Source: Streptomyces plumbidurans | Lineage (GTDB): Bacteria; Actinomycetota; Actinomycetes; Streptomycetales; Streptomycetaceae | Reading direction: 5' to 3' | DNA length: 64,000 nucleotides | NCBI RefSeq assembly: GCF_019857225.1 | Contig: NZ_JAFJSY010000018.1 | Location: 1-64,000, forward strand | Shown: positions 61,288 to 64,000 of the stretch, in pieces | How positions within the stretch are numbered: the stretch's first letter is position 1 | Layout of the letters: the number at the start of each line of letters is the position of its first letter | Made by a program: the position numbers and the translations under genes | Notes under the pieces: model-generated | Databases searched by the model: none | What the model saw: only the letters and a program-made list of their open reading frames with translations | Told to the model about the DNA's origin: nothing

Positions 61288-61722
61288 TCAGGTGGCGTCC
61301 GCGTCGAAGGGCGGGCGGTCGTCCTCTTCCGGCTTCTTGGTCATGTCGACGCGGCCGCCGGAGGACGACGAGCCGGACGAGGACGACGGCGGATCGCTCT
61401 CGCGGCTGTGCACCGCGTCCGTGACCTCGGCCATCTCCTTCTTCAGGTCGAAGCCGTTGCGGATCTCCTTGAGCCCCAGGTCGTCGTTGTCCAGCTGCTT
61501 GCGGATGAACGTCCTGGGGTTGAGGTCCTCGAAGTCGAAGTCCTTGAACTCCGGGCCCAGCTCCTGCCGGATGTCGTCCTTGGCGCTCTCCGAGAACTCC
61601 CGGATCTTGCGGATGGTCCGCGTCACGTCCTGGATGACCTTCGGGAGCTTGTCCGGACCGAAGACGAGCACCGCAAGGACAACGAGCGTCACCAGCTCGA
61701 GCGGTCCTATGTCATTGAACAC
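61288..61722 (-). CDS. tatB: Sec-independent protein translocase TatB
   Basis: GTG 61722 after GAGGAG gives 144 residues. One N-terminal membrane helix (LELVTLVVLAVLVFG) is followed by the family GPDKLP hinge, then an amphipathic helix (VIQDVTRTIRKIREFSESAKDDIRQELG) and a disordered Ser/Asp-rich tail. It recruits twin-arginine substrates with TatC and forms the receptor complex. Its place next to the HtrA-like protease gene and a probable anti-sigma gene mirrors the sigE-rseA-htrA-tatB cluster of mycobacteria. Confidence 0.94.
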   Translation of the reverse strand: MFNDIGPLELVTLVVLAVLVFGPDKLPKVIQDVTRTIRKIREFSESAKDDIRQELGPEFKDFDFEDLNPRTFIRKQLDNDDLGLKEIRNGFDLKKEMAEVTDAVHSRESDPPSSSSGSSSSGGRVDMTKKPEEDDRPPFDADAT

Positions 61723-61902
61723 CTGAAGCTCCTCGCGAGTCCCTCGGTCCTCGGCCCTCGGTGGTCTGTGCGCGTCGTCCGTGGTCCGGGCCGGATCCAC
61801 GGTACCCGCCCACCCCGTACGACCGGTACTGTCCCGGGCGTTCCGAGTGCGCTCGCGTGGGCGGTTTTGGTGGATGTTTGCCTGTGAGAGCGCCCACGGT
61901 CC

Positions 61903-63747
61903 TCAGCTTCCGTCCGCGGAGCCGAGCACGAGTGAGATACGCCGCTCCTTGCCGTCGCGCCGGACGGTCAGCTCCAGACGGTCGCCTGGGCGGTGGGCGC
62001 GGGTCCTGACGATCAGTTCCTCGCCGGAGTGCACGCGCCGGCCGTCCACCGCGGTGATGACGTCGCCCGACTTGAGCCCGGCCTTCGCGCCGGGACCGCC
62101 CACGGCGACCGCGGGGCCGCCGCCCTGGGCCTTGGTGCCCACACGGGCGCCGTCGCCGGTGTAGTCCATGTCGAGGGTGACGCCGATGACCGGGTGGGTC
62201 GCCTTACCGGTGTTGATCAGTTCCTCGGCGACGCGCTTGGCCTGGTTGACCGGGATGGCGAAGCCGAGCCCGATGGAGCCCGCCTGTCCGCCGGCGGAGT
62301 CCGAGCCGTCGTCGGCGGAACGGATGGCGGAGTTGATGCCGATGACCCGGGCCGCCGTGTCGAGCAGGGGGCCGCCGGAGTTGCCGGGGTTGATCGGCGC
62401 GTCGGTCTGCAGGGCGTCGACGTACGACACGTCGCTGCCGTCGGCACCGTCGCCGCCGGCCGTGATGGGCCGTTCCTTGGCGCTGATGATGCCGGAGGTG
62501 ACGGTGCCCTCCAGGTCGAAGGGGGCGCCGATGGCGACGACGGGGTCGCCGACCTGGACGTTGTCGGAGTTGCCGAGCGGCATCGGCTTGAGGCCGCGGA
62601 CATTGCCGACCTTCACCACGGCGAGGTCGTAGCCGCTGTCCCGGCCGACGACGCTCGCCTTCGCCGTGTCCCCGCTGTTGAAGGTCACCGATATCCGGCC
62701 CGTGGAGTCGGCGGCCGGTTCGACGACGTGGTTGTTGGTCAGGATGTGGCCCTGGGCGTCGAGGACGAAGCCCGTGCCGGTGCCGGACTCCTCCGCGCCG
62801 CTGACATGCAGCGTCACCACACTGGGCAGGGCCCGCGCGGCGATCCCGGCGACACTGTCCGGCGCCCGTCCCTTCGGCTCCCTGCCGGCCTGCGGAAGCG
62901 TTACGGCTCCCACGCCGCCGTTGCGCTCCAGATGGGCGCCGATGATCCCGCCGGCCCCACCGGACACCAGCGCCAGCGCCACGGCTCCCCCGACGAGGGC
63001 CCGCCGCACCCACCGTCGCCGCTTGTCCTTGCTCTCGACCGCGGCGCCGTTCTGCTGGAGGGGGGTGTGGAGCGGGGTGGAGGACCAGGGGTCGTAGTTC
63101 TGCCAGGGGGTGGTTGGGGGTGTGGTGGCGGGGCTGCCGGGCACGGGGGCCGGGGCTTGTGGGGCTGGGGCCTGAGGGGCTGGGGCTGGAGCTGGAGCCG
63201 GCATGGCCTGCGCCTGCGCCTGCGTCTGCGTCTGCGCGTTCGCCTGTTGCTGGACCGGAGCCGGGACCGGAGCCGACGCCGGGGCCGGTGGCTGCGTCGG
63301 TATCGCTGTGCCGTCGGGCGGTGTGGTCGCCGGGTGCTGTACGGGCGGGGCGGGTGCCCAGGGGCCGGGCTCGCCGTACGGCGGGGTGCTGTAGGGGTCG
63401 GGGTCGTGCAGGGGCTTGGGGCGCTCCGCGGTGGACTGCGGCGCGGGGGCCTCGTCGGAGTGCGTCACGGGCGCCGGCGCGGGGCGGTCCAGCACGAAGT
63501 CGCCCTCGCTGCCGTCCGGGTCCGGCTGGTCCGACTGGTCCGGCACCTCGGAGACCTCCGGAGCGGCGACGTCGTGCGGGCTGCGCAGCTCGAAGTCGCC
63601 GTCGGAGTCACCGTCGGAGCCGGGCTCACCGGAGTCGCCCTCACCGGAGCTCACGGGCCGCTCCAGTTCATAGTCCCCGTCCCCCGCCGAGCCCGGCCGA
63701 TGTGGACGGTTCCACCACTTCGGCTTCGTGGGCTTCCCCTCGTTCAT
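61903..63747 (-). CDS. HtrA-like serine protease with long cytoplasmic tail
   Basis: ATG 63747 gives 614 residues. Residues 1-230 are disordered and rich in Asp/Glu, then Pro/Ala/Gln. One membrane helix (ALVGGAVALALVSGGAGGIIGA) anchors the protein. The trypsin-like S1C domain has NNHVVE (His), DLAVVKV (Asp) and GNSGGPL (Ser), and a single PDZ domain ends the protein. It is a membrane-bound envelope stress protease. It probably works with the upstream anti-sigma factor: in mycobacteria the neighbour is rseA and the sigma factor is SigE. Confidence 0.93.
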   Translation of the reverse strand: MNEGKPTKPKWWNRPHRPGSAGDGDYELERPVSSGEGDSGEPGSDGDSDGDFELRSPHDVAAPEVSEVPDQSDQPDPDGSEGDFVLDRPAPAPVTHSDEAPAPQSTAERPKPLHDPDPYSTPPYGEPGPWAPAPPVQHPATTPPDGTAIPTQPPAPASAPVPAPVQQQANAQTQTQAQAQAMPAPAPAPAPQAPAPQAPAPVPGSPATTPPTTPWQNYDPWSSTPLHTPLQQNGAAVESKDKRRRWVRRALVGGAVALALVSGGAGGIIGAHLERNGGVGAVTLPQAGREPKGRAPDSVAGIAARALPSVVTLHVSGAEESGTGTGFVLDAQGHILTNNHVVEPAADSTGRISVTFNSGDTAKASVVGRDSGYDLAVVKVGNVRGLKPMPLGNSDNVQVGDPVVAIGAPFDLEGTVTSGIISAKERPITAGGDGADGSDVSYVDALQTDAPINPGNSGGPLLDTAARVIGINSAIRSADDGSDSAGGQAGSIGLGFAIPVNQAKRVAEELINTGKATHPVIGVTLDMDYTGDGARVGTKAQGGGPAVAVGGPGAKAGLKSGDVITAVDGRRVHSGEELIVRTRAHRPGDRLELTVRRDGKERRISLVLGSADGS

Positions 63748-63895
63748 GCGCTCCCCACAGCTGGCCACGGCGCGCCACGGCCCGGCACGGCACGTCGGCG
63801 ATGGCCTCAGTTGTCGACTCCGCGCGCGGCGTGCTGCCGTGGGCGCGGTCCCACCCCGGATTCAACCAGGTTCACCGGCCGTGGCGCAGAGGCGG

Positions 63896-64000
63896 TCAGC
63901 GGGTGGAGCCGGGTGAGGAGGATGCGGCGGTCGGGTCGGGGACGGGCGCGGCGAGCAGGCCCACGGACGGGGCCTCGGGGGCTGTGGACCACGAGGTCAG
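63896..64000 (-). CDS. 3' end of upstream gene, probable anti-sigma factor
   Basis: A minus-strand frame enters from position 64000 and ends at 63896 (34 residues, ...APEAPSVGLLAAPVPDP..., ending STR). Third positions are almost all G or C, so this frame is preferred over the Arg-rich alternatives. The fragment is only a low-complexity tail; calling it an anti-sigma factor rests on the sigE-rseA-htrA-tatB order known from mycobacteria. Confidence 0.45.
   Translation of the reverse strand: MTSWSTAPEAPSVGLLAAPVPDPTAASSSPGSTR

Noticed and set aside
63807..63992. Arg-rich minus-strand ORF at the right edge
   Set aside because: Poor codon pattern compared with the overlapping frame ending at 63896.
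1..64000. CRISPR array, prophage, insertion sequence, tRNA or rRNA
   Set aside because: No regularly spaced identical repeats with unique spacers, no transposase or phage ORF, and no tRNA cloverleaf or rRNA motif recognised by eye; a covariance-model scan would be needed to exclude a short tRNA.

Overview
The window is high-GC chromosomal DNA from a Streptomyces-type actinomycete. Third codon positions are almost all G or C, many genes start with GTG, and it carries a WhiB7/WblC regulator, a mycoredoxin, an AdnAB break-resection nuclease, an MFS gene with a palindromic operator, and several promoters of the sigma-R type. No rRNA, tRNA, insertion sequence, phage or CRISPR array was recognised. 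From memory of the M. tuberculosis map, the order of core genes follows two mycobacterial blocks: whiB7-uvrD2-mrx1-nudC-adnB-adnA-ATL-moeZ-DUF3152-TetR-DUF3107-ferritin-like-DEAD helicase, and corA-MgtE-like-DUF1003-mrp-tatB-htrA. This is therefore ancestral chromosome core with lineage-specific inserts, not an island.

Layout. 1-4.4 kb: TerD protein (cut by the window edge), a YgjP-type metallopeptidase, and an overlapping pair of a ThiF-like protein and an ABC1 kinase. 4.4-5.8 kb: wblC with a long regulatory leader (107-codon upstream ORF, hairpin next to its stop, intrinsic attenuator). 5.8-18.9 kb: DNA repair and redox genes (uvrD2, mrx1, nudC, an M20 peptidase, adnB, adnA, an alkyltransferase-like protein). 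19-25.2 kb: a large membrane protein combining a kinase-like domain with an MprF-type membrane domain, then two tandem secreted tripeptidyl-aminopeptidase-like lipoproteins. 25.3-31.8 kb: moeZ, then a putative exopolysaccharide group (PelF-type glycosyltransferase, membrane protein, sugar epimerase, spherulin-4/GH135-type hydrolase). 32-37.8 kb: an oligopeptide-type ABC transporter preceded by a leaderless Cys-containing leader peptide. 37.8-43.6 kb: DUF3152 protein, alpha/beta hydrolase, small acidic protein, TetR, DUF3107, small membrane protein, ferritin-like protein. 43.6-49.6 kb: a DEAD-box helicase with a large repetitive basic tail, a hydrolase flanked by degenerate repeats, a NYN-domain protein and a 50-residue protein behind a sigma-R-like promoter. 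49.7-56.2 kb: MarC, PHP, DUF6758, MFS, SUFU-domain protein, CorA with a long leader, and an unknown protein. 56.2-64 kb: lipoprotein, soluble MgtE/CBS protein, DUF1003 protein, Mrp, an unknown protein, TatB, HtrA-like protease, and the end of a probable anti-sigma factor.

How it fits together. Three promoters matching GGAAT-N18-GTT exactly (before mrx1, moeZ and the 50-residue ORF) suggest a thiol-stress regulon threaded through the window. wblC adds an antibiotic and translation-stress layer by attenuation. The ABC operon appears to be under cysteine or translation control through its leader peptide. CorA, the MgtE-like protein and DUF1003 suggest a divalent-cation neighbourhood. The most interesting candidate systems are the mini pel/galactosaminogalactan-like cluster at 26.5-31.8 kb, the leader peptide at 37.7 kb and the wblC leader.

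All assignments rest on reading motifs and comparison with remembered family features. No database search was run.
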